21,726 bases of DNA. It comes from Coptodactyla brooksi. Lineage: Eukaryota; Arthropoda; Insecta; Coleoptera; Scarabaeidae. The stretch lies in contig JAWQRM010000526.1 in NCBI GenBank assembly GCA_033557675.1, forward strand, positions 1-21,726, read 5' to 3'. The position numbers and the translations under genes were made by a program. Shown in pieces: positions 9,191 to 19,952 of this stretch. Below the pieces are notes generated by a model. The model was not told the origin of the DNA, did no database searches, and saw only the letters and a list, made by a program, of their open reading frames with translations. Position 1 is the first letter of the stretch. Each line of letters starts with the position of its first letter.

Positions 9191-10150
9191 CTGCTCTCTA
9201 TTTCCAGGCATGCGGGAATTTTTGAAGAGATGTTCTGTGTTATTGGAATCGTGTTTTTTATAGAGAACGATGTGTTCTTTGTATGTATCGCTGAACTTTT
9301 CTCCTCTTTATATGATGTACTTTATTTCACATGTGTCACATTTGATTTTGTATATTCCAGGTTGTTCCATTTTGTTGGTTTTTTCTATTGTTGGCTGTTG
9401 TGTTTTCTCCTATGTGCATACAGTTGTCCAGTGTACATAAATGTGTTTTGTTTTTGATAATTGTATTGTTTCTTTTCATGTTTCTCTTTTTGTTTTTTAT
9501 TTTCGTGTATTTTAGTTATTAGTCTTGTTGCATATCCATTTTTATTAGCTATTTCTAATATGTCATATTCTTCTTTGTAATCCTCCTTCTGCATTGGAAT
9601 TGTTTCCAGCCTGAGGAGTAGTCTTCTAAGTTTTGCTTCCTTTTGTTGCTTGGAGTGTGCTGACTTGTAATGGATTATGTATACTCCTGTTTGTAAAAAT
9701 TGCAACCCCATGTAGGCTGCATCAAAATTGAATGGAATTAATTCCACAAATGACGTGTATTGATACAAATAAACGATTCAATTTACAAAGCAAAAGTGTA
9801 ACTGAAATTCTAATCATTTGAAGAGCACACCCTAATTTGCACTTTTAGCCCAATCGCGTAACTCCTTCATGGTGTTACAATTTTTACAAACAGGAGTGTA
9901 TCTGATTGTGTCGGTTTTGTGTAAACTTTGTATTTTAATTTGTCTTCTTTATGCTGATGTTTTCCTCTTTCTCACGTGTGACTTTTGTTTCACTATATTT
10001 TGTATTGATGTGATTTAATATGTCATCTACTTGTACTTTATTATTTTTTGTTATTGTTATTTTTATTATTTGAATATGTGAATAGTTTCTCATATCGGTG
10101 TGTTGGCGTACATATTTGTTATGTTGAAAGATGTTATTTTTGTGTTTTTC
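9190..10150 (-). pseudogene. Penelope-like retroelement remnant: RT and GIY-YIG endonuclease
   Basis: Read on the minus strand, in order: FNITNMYANTPI (about 10129-10094), matching RT motif A of Penelope-like elements with the catalytic Asp changed to Asn; VQVDDILNHINTK and KVTREKEENISI (about 10040-9960); LKYKVYTKPTQSD (just above 9900). After an inserted MITE come IIHYKSAHSKQQKEAKLRRL, RLETIPMQKEDYKEEYDILE and ANKNGYATRLI (about 9680-9520). Finally GIYKIKCDTCEIKYI (about 9361-9313) with a following KFSDTYKEH, a GIY-YIG endonuclease with its internal Cys pair. RT followed by GIY-YIG is the domain order of EN-positive Penelope-like elements. Frameshifts, stops, a deleted RT centre and the lost motif A Asp make it non-functional. 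Confidence 0.75.
9682..9898. mobile_element. 217-bp MITE with TA target duplication, inside the Penelope-like remnant
   Basis: The left end ACTCCTGTTTGTAAAAATTG (9683-9702) recurs inverted at the right end. The 31-base terminal repeats differ at only about three positions. Both ends abut TA (9680-9681 and 9899-9900), the Tc1/mariner target duplication. No coding capacity is seen. It splits the Penelope RT between KPTQSD and IIHYKSAHS, so it is younger than that element. Confidence 0.8.
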
Positions 10151-10254
10151 TTAATGTTTGTTTTACAACTTGTTTATCAGTTTCACATTATTTTTTATTG
10201 TGTGCTTGTCACAAATTCCAAAAACTGATAGATACAAATATATCAACATGAACC

Positions 10255-10460
10255 CCTAAGTACCAAAGTTGAAAGCATTACCAAAAATACACAAAAAGGA
10301 CATGCCTACAACACCATTAGTAAACTTCACAGTGGCTCTAACATACGGATTTTCCAAATATTTGGTAAGAGAAATTAAAAACATAATACACCTAAATGAC
10401 AGTGAAGATCTGAGAGGGCTAAATCTGCACTATGTGGAGGATGATGTGGGACATCCCAGT
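10255..10460 (+). pseudogene. inverted 5' RT segment of a Penelope-like element
   Basis: The plus-strand frame around 10269-10400 reads KALPKIHKKDMPTTPLVNF and then TYGFSKYLVREIK. It matches the RT region just upstream of motif A in Penelope-like elements (LPKIHK...P.RPIV...Y.L.K.L). It lies immediately beyond the motif A fragment of the minus-strand remnant but in the opposite orientation. The simplest reading is one element whose 5' part is inverted; two separate insertions are the alternative. Confidence 0.65.
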
Positions 10461-10842
10461 TCTGCTGTGTCAGCCACAGTTTGATTTGATTTGACATGTG
10501 AGCTTTTGCACCATTCTGCAAAAGTTTAACTCCTTTGTATAATTGTTCTCACTTTTACTTTATTATTACTGTATGCAATTTTTAGAAAGTTTCACAGCAT
10601 CTGTTGCTATTAATGGTTGTGTTCAATTCGAGGATGTCACACCAGTAACCTTTCACTATCCCAGAATATGGTGGTTACATTTTTACCAGCAAATGGTTGA
10701 TGGTTATTTTAGAATTTCTTTTGTTAATTTTAATCTTCTTCATAAATTTTCCTAATATTACCACCTCCTCTCCAACTCAACAAAAAACTAGCTACGAAAA
10801 ACAAATACAAAACTGTAAATCTTATATTAACAATGGAATTCA
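10461..10842. other. unassigned AT-rich spacer
   Basis: Between the inverted Penelope fragment and the next LINE no recognisable coding or repeat structure was found. An open frame at 10543-10755 has aromatic-rich, low-complexity composition and no motif, and is judged accidental. Confidence 0.5.
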
Positions 10843-11530
10843 GTGAAAGATGAAATTATGGTTGAAATATTAAAGAAACGAGGAAAGATAGCTCTCGAAA
10901 ATCTACATGAATTATTCAATGAATGTTTATTAATGGAAAGAATCCCAGAAAATTTGATTGTAATAATATTAAATGTCAACAAACAAACCATATCAATATC
11001 ACTCACAGGAGAAGGCAGGCTTCAGAAGAAATTTCAGCACTTGTGAGCATCTACTGATAATTCAACTTCTGATAGTAAAATTCGAGTACAGTCTCAACCT
11101 GTATGTGGTTGTTGTGGACTTTCAAAAGCCTACAATAAGGTACAACCCTGGGCAATGATAAACTCCCTTAAACACAAGAAAGTAAATACGAGATATATCC
11201 AACTTACATCTATGAAAATGCTACATTCACAATCCAGATAAATTATTTATGCTACTGCTGGAGAGAATAAATTGATCACAGCATAAAGAGCTATGAATGG
11301 ATAAATGTTAGAAACAAGTCTCAAAGAAAAAGAAAGAATCGCTTAGATAAGATACAAACATGGCAAAAGAGACCAAAAGGTCAAGAGGCAGAGCACCCAA
11401 GCGCTGGACTAATGACTTTGAACATTCAGCAGGTTTAACAAAGAACAGCTTCAGATAATCGATGGAGAGACATGAGAGAGGCCTGTGTTTAAAAATGGAC
11501 TGAGAGAGGCAAAATAAAAAAATCATTGGT
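10843..11530 (+). pseudogene. LINE reverse transcriptase remnant (N-terminal RT and C-terminal tail)
   Basis: ALENLHELFNECLLMERIPE (10891-10950) is the typical lead-in of a non-LTR reverse transcriptase. After a frame change come EKAGFRRNFSTCEHL (about 11010-11055) and LYVVVVDFQKPT (about 11103-11140), the catalytic motif A region with its Asp. Then, in another frame, AYNKVQPWAMINSLKHKKVN (11127-11190). After an internal deletion removing the YADD region comes RGRAPKRWTNDFEHSAG (about 11380-11432), the C-terminal tail wording of RTE/BovB-like LINEs. Orientation is plus; several frameshifts and stops are present. It resembles the LINE at 5160-6250 but shows no obvious DNA identity to it. Confidence 0.7.
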
Positions 11531-12526
11531 GCACTGTTACTAATGGTATGTTATATTGCAACATTAGAGCGACTTAAATCATCATTAAGCAACATTAAAT
11601 TAATTTTTATTAAATTCTAATTTTCTGATTTAAAATTAAATATTAAAAGGCGCATAATAAATTGATAACGCATCAATAGTTCAAATAATATAATATAAAT
11701 AATAAATAGAAAATCAAAATGCCACTTTGAAAATCAGAATAAGAACTTCTAAAATGATACCACTAAAAAGTAGTATCAATTTATATTTACTTTTAACGAT
11801 TGGCTTATGGCCTATAATACAATAACGTTTCACAAGTATAATGTGAAAGGAAAGTAGTGGGCGGAACGTGGAACGTAGTGAAAACTTTGTGTCAAAAGGA
11901 TACCGTTCCACAAGTTACGACCCAGCTCTAGAAATTATAAATGCAAATTTTATACACGCCGAATATGAACTTGCATACGAAAGATTTTGTATCCGCATAT
12001 TTGTTACTTAAATTCGAAGTGATTATTTTTTTGCAATACTTATTTCGTGATAACAAATCCAAAAAGTGTATTTTTTAAGCCAATGTATTAATTAAAACTA
12101 TTACAACAATAATAAAAACATCAACAGCTTTTGAAGCAAAAGATAGTTGTCACAACTAGAAATGGTATCTTAAAATTGGTAAGAAGAATGATACAAAATA
12201 ACACGTCGTAAGATACAGGTGTATCTGTGAGATGTACCAAACTTCACAGACGTATTGTGGTGATCTCCCCGATAAAAAAATCATATGACCATGTGACCCA
12301 ATATGTTTCATTATTGAGATACAGCTTCTTTTATATTTTGTTTATATGCATGCTAGCAAAGGCATTGTATTTCAGATAACATCTAACTAGGATTAACTGC
12401 TTTTTGTTTTAATTCATTATGACATAACGGTTTCCTTTATTGTGAGTGTGCTTAAGTCAATTTGCATTAAATTACTCTTTTGAATTTACGTACACACACT
12501 ACGAATCTTGCAAAAAAAACAAAGTA
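11531..12526. other. unassigned AT-rich intergenic DNA
   Basis: No gene or recognisable repeat was found. A short hairpin (tgataccact 11755-11764, agtagtatca 11769-11778, one mismatch) and a near-repeat (gcggaacgtggaacg, about 11861-11875) are the only visible structures. The part just before 12527 may be the 5' end of the mariner-like copy, but its terminus was not identified. Confidence 0.5.
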
Positions 12527-13118
12527 ATGGCAGATATTCATTTCACGTATAGGAGAGCTAATGGGAACACAAGAGAAGCTGTGTTAATAAGTTTTGCCTT
12601 CATTTACCGCCGATTGCGTAAGACAGGGAGCTTTACCGAAGTGGAAGGAGATTTTGGGTCTGCAACAGTTGAAACTGTGCAAGAACGAATTCTAAGGATG
12701 AATGGAGAGAATCCAGATACAAGCACTAGGATAATAGCTATAGAATTAGAAGTATCCAATGCAACAGTATGGAATGTACTACGAAAACACACTCCATATT
12801 TTATCCATACTATATCCATCGGGTTCAGGATCAATTATGGATTTCCATAACCACCAGGGGGCAGAAGACAATCCACCTGCAATTCCCTTCTTCCTGCCAG
12901 CCAGACTAAATGAACAAATGTATAGGATTTCTTTGGAAGATAAACGCACTGCTCTTATACAAGAAGTTACAGTGCATATTCGACATCAGTCCTGGTTATA
13001 TGGATTAGAAGAGGACCAGTTGGAATTTTACGGCGACGAATTGAGACATTTAGAACATTTAGTTGAACTTAATTGTTTTATTCTTTTTAATTTAGAAGAT
13101 TTAATTAGTTATGGTTAA
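12527..13118 (+). pseudogene. mariner-like transposase remnant with internal deletion
   Basis: The ATG at 12527 opens MADIHFTYRRANGNTREA, then RRLRKTGSF, ERILRMNGENPDTSTR and ATVWNVLRKH. This is the N-terminal helix-turn-helix half of a large insect mariner-like transposase family with the same opening motif. Near 12785 the frame breaks; another frame gives YPYYIHRVQDQLW, the expected continuation. A third frame (12867-13092) has FLPARLNEQMYRISLED, HIRHQSWL and a C-terminal LRHLEHL. The segments with all three catalytic acidic residues are missing, so this is a dead, internally deleted copy. An upstream Met at 12446 is in frame but adds residues foreign to the family. Confidence 0.75.
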
Positions 13119-13608
13119 TTATACTGTGCTGTATAAGGAAAATGGAATTTTTTAACTATCGTTCGTATAATATGTTCAATAACTTTTGTTGAACACTGTA
13201 AATGCACAGACTTTAAATAGCACGGCAAAATTCCACAGTTATGCCTTATCAACATTTTTAAAACTGTATGTTATTTAAAATTTTTTACTTCGTTTCGATA
13301 AACGGCTTTACCGAAGATTAAAATTAGAATACAATGTCAAAAATCAGTAACAATTGTCATTTCACTTTGGTCATTTGGAAATTGGATTTTTGGGACAGCG
13401 ACCTCTTACGTCACGATGATAGATTACTATTTACCTTCCTTGTCTTACACAATCCTTGCCTTACCATGCCAGTCGTCTATCTTGTTCCTCAAACAACTGT
13501 TCATTTTGCATTAGTCGGTTAACTGTCTTGGGTATAAGGACTGTTTATCAATATCGTGTGCTTCAAATCCGTGTTATTATTGCTTTCTAATAATAAAATT
13601 TGAATAAA
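13119..13608. other. 5' flank and 5' UTR of the septin gene
   Basis: No coding feature was found. The region must contain the septin promoter and 5' UTR; an additional non-coding 5' exon is possible. A short inverted repeat (gttcaa/ttgaac) around 13173-13193 is visible. No TATA box could be assigned. Confidence 0.4.
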
Positions 13609-16600
13609 ATGGCCGTAGGAGAAAACGAAAAGCTTGAAGTGACTCCGGTAAGTTTGTTTATCCATAGAAATATTATTACTATCGGAAATATAATCTAAAT
13701 TTTGGGTAGGGCGTTGTCGACGATGTTTATATTATTTACATATTTTCTTTTAGACTGAGGCGGAATCTCGACAGTTAAAATTATCAGGTCATGTAGGTTT
13801 TGACAGCCTACCAGATCAATTAGTTTCAAAAAGTGTCCAAAACGGGTTTAATTTTAATATAATGTGTATTGGTAAGCATGATTTTTCAAATATTTTTAAC
13901 TAGTGACTAATTGTGTGTTTTATGATGATTCCTTGGTATCACTATTATCCTTTATCTTTAACAGGAATATTTTGCTAATGTTCTGCTTTATTTTTAACTA
14001 AAAGTTCTAAATTTTAGGTGAAACTGGTTTGGGAAAGTCCACCCTAATGGATTCGCTATTTAACACTAATTTTGAATCTTCGCCAAGCCCGCACTCTCTG
14101 CCTACCGTTAAACTGAAAGCTCACACTTACGAACTTCAAGAAAGTAACGTCCGATTAAAGGTTTGTCATTTTTATATTATAATTTTGAAGTTTGACAGAT
14201 ATATAACCTTATTGTTCTAAACTGTCACATTTGACAATTAAACTCCTATGACAGTTTGTTAAATCAGATCCCCTTTTTCGCTTATAAAAACTGGTTATGA
14301 AGTTACCAGTTTTTAAACCACATTCTATTTGGTTTAAAAAAATTTGGTTCAGTAACCGTATTCTAATTATTTAAAACTAACTGCTTAATTACATTAAGTT
14401 TATGAATAGTACTTTTAAGGAAAAAAATACAGATTTATTGCAATAAATGCAGATTAAGAAACGAATTTACATGAACCAGTAGCAAATTATAACCCTAAAC
14501 AAAACTTAATCAAAATAAAATTGAATGTTAAAAATAATTAAAGCTATTAGTTAATTACTTTCCATGTTCTGTAAATATTTCATGAATTTTTCCAATTATT
14601 TCCTGGTATTTTCGGTGGCCCACATATGTTCATTATGAAACTTATTGATTCCATCCCTTGTAAATGTGGCTTCATCACAGAATGTTTTTGTGAGAATAGT
14701 AAACTGATTGGTCCACCATTCAGAGTCAAACTCGTGGATCCAGGTCAGTGGGCAAAAGTTCTTGAACGTACTGAGGGCGATAGGGATACATTTCATTTTC
14801 TCACAATCTGTTTGACACAGTAGACTTGCTTTGTCCAGTTAATGCTGACACTCTTCTAATACTAACACCAGGATCGTTCTCCATAAGTAGGAGCATTTTT
14901 TCAGCATTGCACTGTCCCATAACTTCTCTTCCAACAAGTATGTTTGGGGAAGGATCCTGTTTCTTGCAAAGTTATAAACGTCAACAGTAAACAAATTTGG
15001 TTCAGCAACCATATTCTAATTATTTAAAACTAACTGCTTAATTACATTAAGTCTATGAATAGTGCTTTTAAGGGAAAAAATACAGATTTATTCCAATAAA
15101 TGCAGATTAAGGAACAAATTTACATGAACCAGTAGCAAACTATAACCCTAAACAAAACTTAATCAAAATAAAATCGAATGTTAAAAATAATTAAAGCTGC
15201 TCAATATGGTCACCACCTTCTGATCGAATTAGGAGGATCGAATTGCACAATTTGATCCTCCTTCAATGCTCGTGTTCCCAGTCATAGTTTCCATGTTCTG
15301 TAAATATTTTATGAATTTTTCCAATTAATTGTTTCCTGGTGCTTGAGTTACCCTTCGAGTACACTAGTGTTTTGATATGACCTTACAAAAAAAATTCAGT
15401 GGATTAAGGTTCCGGGACCCCCTGGCCAAGGTATTGAACCTCCACGTCCAATCCACTGGTTAGGAAACTAACGGTTGAGATAATTTGTGACATCTTTCTA
15501 CCACAATGGGCTGGAGATCTGTTTTGCAGGTAGAAGGATGTAGTACATACTTCTTCTTATTTGAAAGGGGATGTAGTAGTTGAGTCAGATCATCCTCCAA
15601 AAAATCTTGGTACAATTCGATGTTTTAATTTTCATTGAAAAAGTGAGGTCTTATTATTTAATTGCCAATAAGTTCTGTTCAGCATTAATGGAGAATCTTG
15701 GCTGAAAATGGGCTTATTGAATTGCGCGAGAATTTTCGGTGGCCCACACATGTTCATTATGAAGCTTATTGATTCCATCCCTTGTAAATGTGGCGTCATC
15801 GCAGAATGTTTTTGTGAGAGTTGTAAACTGATTGTTTCGCCAGTCAGAGTCGAACTCGTGAATCCAGGTCATTGGCAGAAGTTCTTGAACATGCTAAGGG
15901 TGATAAGGATACAGTCCGTTTTCTCGCAATCTGTTCGACACAGTAGACTTGCTTTGTCCAGTTAATGCTGACACGTTATCACTCAATTGTTCTTCACAAG
16001 CAGGAGCACTTTTCCAGCATTGCGCTATCTCGTAACTTCCCTTTCAACAAGTATGTTTATGAAAGGAACCTGTTTCTTGCAAAGTTATCAACGTCCTGCT
16101 GAAGGTTTTTGTATTTGGAAGCTGATGGTTTGGGTGTCTTCATTAATATTCTCTAACAGAAGCAGTTATACTGTCATGGTAGTATCCAAAACAAAAGAAA
16201 CAACATATTTGCGTATTCTTCATGTGAAGATATGTAAGCCATGATTTTAGAACAATTAACCACTTTCAACAATTAAATGATTCAGGTTTGAAGGATAATT
16301 CATGCACTTTCATGGCAACAATGTCTATGAATCACAGCTATTTTCTGAAATGGAAACCTACATAGTTTTAATGAATTTACTACAAATAATAAATTTACCA
16401 CGGCTTTTAGTAAGCAGGAAACTGAAATTGAAGTAATGGTTTCTCCTGAATTCAGGAAGCTATAGTGAAGAGTTCTAATTGCTGATCGCCGAACAGTCAC
16501 TGTAATAGGATTTTGATGCAATTTTGGCACAGTACAATCAAGAAACGAATCATTTTAGTTGTGCAAAACTGGTATAGAACTTTTTTGTGTTTTTGTGCAA

Positions 16601-18001
16601 AGATTTGGGCAACAGAACCAGCTTCAACTAGTTGCGTCCGCAACTTTTTTTATTTTTAAAGCTCTCATTTCCATTATGATAACAGGAAGCCCATTTTAGA
16701 ACCATGGAAACATTTTTTTTTGGCAATTAACTATTATAATTGAAAATTGGGTATTTAATTCATAATGTTTACACAACTACATTTTCGATTATCAGAGCTG
16801 ACTAATGTAATATTAACACTAAAATTATTAAGGTTTATCGATTTACAGTAACAGTTGTACAATAATTATTTCTTATCAAATGTTGATGCCATAATTTAAA
16901 ATTTTTTAATTTTCTTTTGTCTGATTTCGTTTCAGTTGACTATTGTTGACACTGTTGGTTATGGTGACCAGATCAACAAAGAAGATAGTTTCAAAGCGAT
17001 TGTTGATTACATTGACGCCCAATTTGAAAATTATCTCCAAGAAGAACTTAAAATCAAACGCTCTCTATCAACTTACCACGATTCACGAATTCATGCTTGC
17101 TTATACTTCATATGTCCGACAGGACATGGCCTGAAATCCATTGATTTAGTTTGCATGAAAAAATTAGACCAAAAAGTCAACATTATTCCAATAATAGCCA
17201 AAGCGGATACAATCTCAAAGAACGAACTCCAAAAATTCAAATCGAAAATCATGTCTGAACTGCAAACGAACGGAGTTCAGATTTACGAATTTCCAATTGA
17301 CGATGAATCTGTTTCTGAAATTAACTATGGAATGAATAGCCACGTGCCTTTTGCTGTTGTTGGCAGCACTGATTTTGTCAGGGTTGGTAATAAAATGGCA
17401 AGAGCTAGGCAGTATCCATGGGGTACGGTACAAGTAGAAAATGAAAGCCATTGCGATTTCGTAAAACTACGTGAAATGTTAATTCGCACGAATATGGAAG
17501 ATATGCGTGAAAAAACCCATTGCACACATTACGAGTTATTCCGGAAGAGACGTTTGGAGCAAATGGGCTTTAGTGATGTTGATGCAGACAATAAACCCAT
17601 TAGCTTCCAACAAACATTTGAAACGAAACGCTCTAATCATCTGCAGGAGTTGCAACAAAAGGAGGATGAGATGAGGCAAATGTTTGTTGTACGCGTCAAA
17701 GAAAAGGAAGCAGAACTGAAAGAAGCAGAAAAAGAAGTGAGTTTTTAAAGTAATGCAAAATAAACTTTTGTAATTTATTGAGAAGTTAGGATAATCAGTT
17801 ATGTTGTTTTTATATTGTTTTTAGTTACATGCTAAATTTGACAAGTTAAAGAAGGACCATACAGAGGAGAAGAAGAAACTTGAAGATGCCAGAAAGAAAA
17901 TGGAAGATGAAATTATAGAATTTCAACGTAGGAAGCAACAATATTCTCAAATGGGGTCTTCCCATCATACGCTAACTTTGGGAAAGAGCAAGAAAAAGTA
18001 A
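13609..18001 (+). CDS. Septin, SEPT6 group (Drosophila Sep2/Sep5-like), 5 exons
   Basis: Exons are 13609-13647, 13754-13871, 14018-14160, 16936-17736 and 17825-18001. All introns are GT-AG, phases fit, and the product is 425 residues, normal for the group. The P-loop GETGLGKST is at residues 53-61 (split by intron 2), the G3 motif DTVGYGD begins at 105, and the G4 motif AKAD is at 188-191. The septin unique element, with KMARARQYPWGTVQVE, covers about 250-292. A charged C-terminal coiled coil covers about 328-407, and the tail is HHTLTLGKSKKK. Septins are GTP-binding proteins that form hetero-oligomers and filaments under the membrane in cytokinesis and cortical organisation; SEPT6-group members sit between the other subunits. 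Exon 4 carries most of the GTPase domain. The gene is intact although intron 3 is filled with transposon copies. Confidence 0.95.
14285..14315. repeat. 11-bp perfect inverted repeat with 9-base loop
   Basis: taaaaactggt (14285-14295) and accagttttta (14305-14315) are exact reverse complements, located just before the first mariner-like copy in septin intron 3. It could mark an older insertion end; no function is evident. Confidence 0.6.
14341..14992 (-). mobile_element. mariner-like element, copy A (internally deleted), septin intron 3
   Basis: Starting with aatttggttcag, this segment matches copy B at 14994 onward over its first ~200 bases with only scattered substitutions. It then lacks two internal blocks present in B (B coordinates about 15198-15287 and 15345-15737). 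On the minus strand it still encodes KTFCDEATFTRDGINKFHNE and HMWATEN, the region of the first catalytic Asp of a mariner-like transposase, and part of the N-terminal half. The second and third catalytic regions are gone. Confidence 0.75.
14994..16242 (-). mobile_element. mariner-like element, copy B with near full-length decayed transposase
   Basis: On the minus strand the transposase reading runs from an ATG at 16242 (MAYISSHEEYANMLF) to a stop at 15191-15193 after HIEQL. In between: HDSITASVREY and PNHQLPNTKTF (N-terminal, second frame), ALTGQSKSTVSNRLREN (helix-turn-helix), a decayed first-Asp region (about 15750-15840), PAHCGRK, QWIGRGGSIPWPGGPG (about 15410-15470) and GHIKTLVY. Frames change repeatedly and the second and third catalytic residues are not clearly retained. 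The region 14994-15190 is its 3' flank, shared with copy A. The outer end beyond 16242 was not identified. Confidence 0.75.
16243..16935. other. distal septin intron 3, nothing recognised
   Basis: AT-rich intronic DNA up to the acceptor of exon 4 (tttcag ending 16935). The proximal part may hold the 5' end of mariner copy B. Short open frames here match nothing. Confidence 0.5.
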
Positions 18002-18337
18002 AAGAGAAAACACAAGAATTATCTCACAATTAAGATAAAATTTATACTGGTGTTCATGATGATAATTTTCTCCTTTTTTATTTATTGTTGCATTTTAGAT
18101 CATGTATTTTCTAAGACTTGCTATGATTGTAATGTATAATGATTACTTTATAATAGATGTACTTTATAAAACTTTATATAAATATATGTATTGTCAAGAG
18201 GAATCTGAATAATATATGTAATATTAATTCAAGCAATTGTACCCCTTGTCTTACTTTGAAAAAGACTGGGATATAATTGTTTAGTAGTTAGGAATAACTA
18301 ATTACTAGAACTTGATTGATTGCCGGTGTACTATGTA
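18002..18337. other. septin 3' UTR
   Basis: Non-coding AT-rich sequence after the septin TAA (17999-18001). No canonical AATAAA is present before the Tc1-like element starts; the only variants are TATAAA-like hexamers around 18164-18185. The first AATAAA is at about 18426, inside the Tc1-like insertion, so the septin message may end in it or use a variant signal. Confidence 0.4.
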
Positions 18338-19642
18338 CACTAGTGGAATTAATTGTGGACACTTTCAATAACAAAATATATACTTTTTTGATAATTATGC
18401 AGAAGATTCGTATTTTGCTGTACCAAATAAATATATCAAAGTTAATGTTTTTATTTTAATCTATGATGTGTCTAATATTTTAATAAGATTTCTCACGTTA
18501 ATGCTAATTTTTTTTTTATTTTCGTGTATTAGCAACACGTAACACCGCGTGATCTCAATCAACCATTACGTGTGTGCCGGGAATTCTTGTAATAATTAAT
18601 CAGGAAGGTCTTAATCATTACAATGGACTTTATCCTTTTTCTAATAATATTGTGTTCTGAGGAGTGATAACGTGGGTTTAACCACTTTTCATGGTTTTAA
18701 CTACTGTTAAAGTGTACAACAAGTCAAATGATTCTGGAAAACTGGAGAACCTGTTGATTGGTCACCTGGAAAGAGGCAAAGTCAATATGCTTCCTGAAGA
18801 AAGGTATATCTAATAAGATATTGCGAAAAGGTTGGGAGGTGAAGCAACAAAATCAGGTGCAGGGAAACTGTATAAGAATTGCGAGCAGTAGATGAGTGAA
18901 ATCAGCAAAAACTGGGAGATAGCCCATCCTTATAAAACAAGATGAGCAGAGAGTATGTCGCTTGGCCAAGTAAAGATGACAAAATAATGAGAGCAATTGG
19001 TGTCTAAGTTTGTGAACGTGGGATAACTAAAAAACTGTTTGGTAGGCGGAAAAGGATAGATTAGACTGTAACACACAAGGAGTGGACAGAAGAAGACTGG
19101 AATCATGAGACAGAGAGTGATGGAATGAAATTTCAGATTTGACGTTGGCTTGGGGAAGATTTTCTGCCCGAGTGTACCATGGCAATTATGAAGCCATGGT
19201 ATGAGATGATTGGCTGTCGTTGATGGTAATATCAATGCCAAGAAGTATCAAGAAGCAGTGTTGATGGCAAATTTATTGCCCACAATCAATGATTTGTTCA
19301 AAGGAGACCTGTGGAGGTACATCTTTCAGCAGGATAGAGCAACATGCCACACTGCCAAGAGTTCCATGATGTGGTTCGCTGATTACCAAATCACTGTACT
19401 GTTTTGGCTAGGAAATAGTACATACTTCCATCTGATAGAAAACCTTTGGTCAAGGCTTAAAATGATGGTATTATGCAAATTTTCACTGAAAGTTTGATAA
19501 ATGCAGCTTAAAAATAAATAGTAGTGATTGTATTAAAATATACTTCAATTACAATATAAATTTTAAATGCTTATAATGTAAAATTAATGAGCAAACGTAA
19601 ACTTTTCAAATTTCTTTAAAAATGTACACAATTCCACTAGTG
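18338..19642 (+). mobile_element. Tc1-like transposon, 1305 bp, both ends and TA duplications visible
   Basis: CACTAGTGGAATT at 18338 is matched by its exact reverse complement ending at 19642. After a 4-base gap the inner repeats continue at about 9 of 11 positions. TA dinucleotides flank both ends (18336-18337, 19643-19644). Length and ends are those of a Tc1-family element. Inside, on the plus strand, lies a decayed DD34E transposase (separate entry). The insertion lies about 340 bases after the septin stop codon. Confidence 0.85.
18715..19497 (+). pseudogene. Tc1-like DD34E transposase, decayed
   Basis: Recognisable pieces in order: VYNKSNDSGKLENL near 18712; THKEWTEEDW then SDGMKFQI (about 19072-19137), with the first catalytic Asp in a mutated SDES context; LGEDFLPECTMAIMK (about 19150-19190); VVDGNINAKKYQEAVL (about 19216-19263); FQQDRATCHTAK, with the second Asp at 19333-19335; and HLIENLW with the Glu. 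Exactly 34 residues separate Asp and Glu, the DD34E spacing of Tc1. The last 95 codons (19210-19497) are open, while the 5' two thirds hold many stops and frame changes. It is not functional. Confidence 0.8.
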
Positions 19643-19950
19643 TATGAAGGGTATGGTTGCTTCTATTCGAAGTAGATATTATTGGGCTACTTAAACAAGG
19701 CGCAATTATTGCACATGGTGTCAGGACTTCACCAGATGATAACCAATAATTCACAATACTGAATTGGTCACAACAGTGACCAATAATTGCATATGAATTT
19801 TATATAATTAAAAGCCTTGAAAAAATAACAGACAAATTATTACCAAATGTTATTAATAAAGTAATAACATTTCCTGTAACTGTGAAAAAGTATTTGTCGT
19901 CGTAATGAAAATAGCACAAAGAAGTATAGTAAAATTCATGCCAAACTTGT
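19643..19950. other. unassigned AT-rich intergenic DNA
   Basis: Nothing was recognised between the Tc1-like element and the fold-back element. The minus-strand open frame spanning 19800-20066 overlaps the palindromic repeat and has no motif. Confidence 0.5.
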
Positions 19951-19952
19951 GT

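Noticed and set aside
8970..9457. Hydrophobic plus-strand open frames suggesting membrane proteins
   Set aside because: They are T-rich and partly antisense to the Penelope-like GIY-YIG region, so the hydrophobicity is an effect of base composition.
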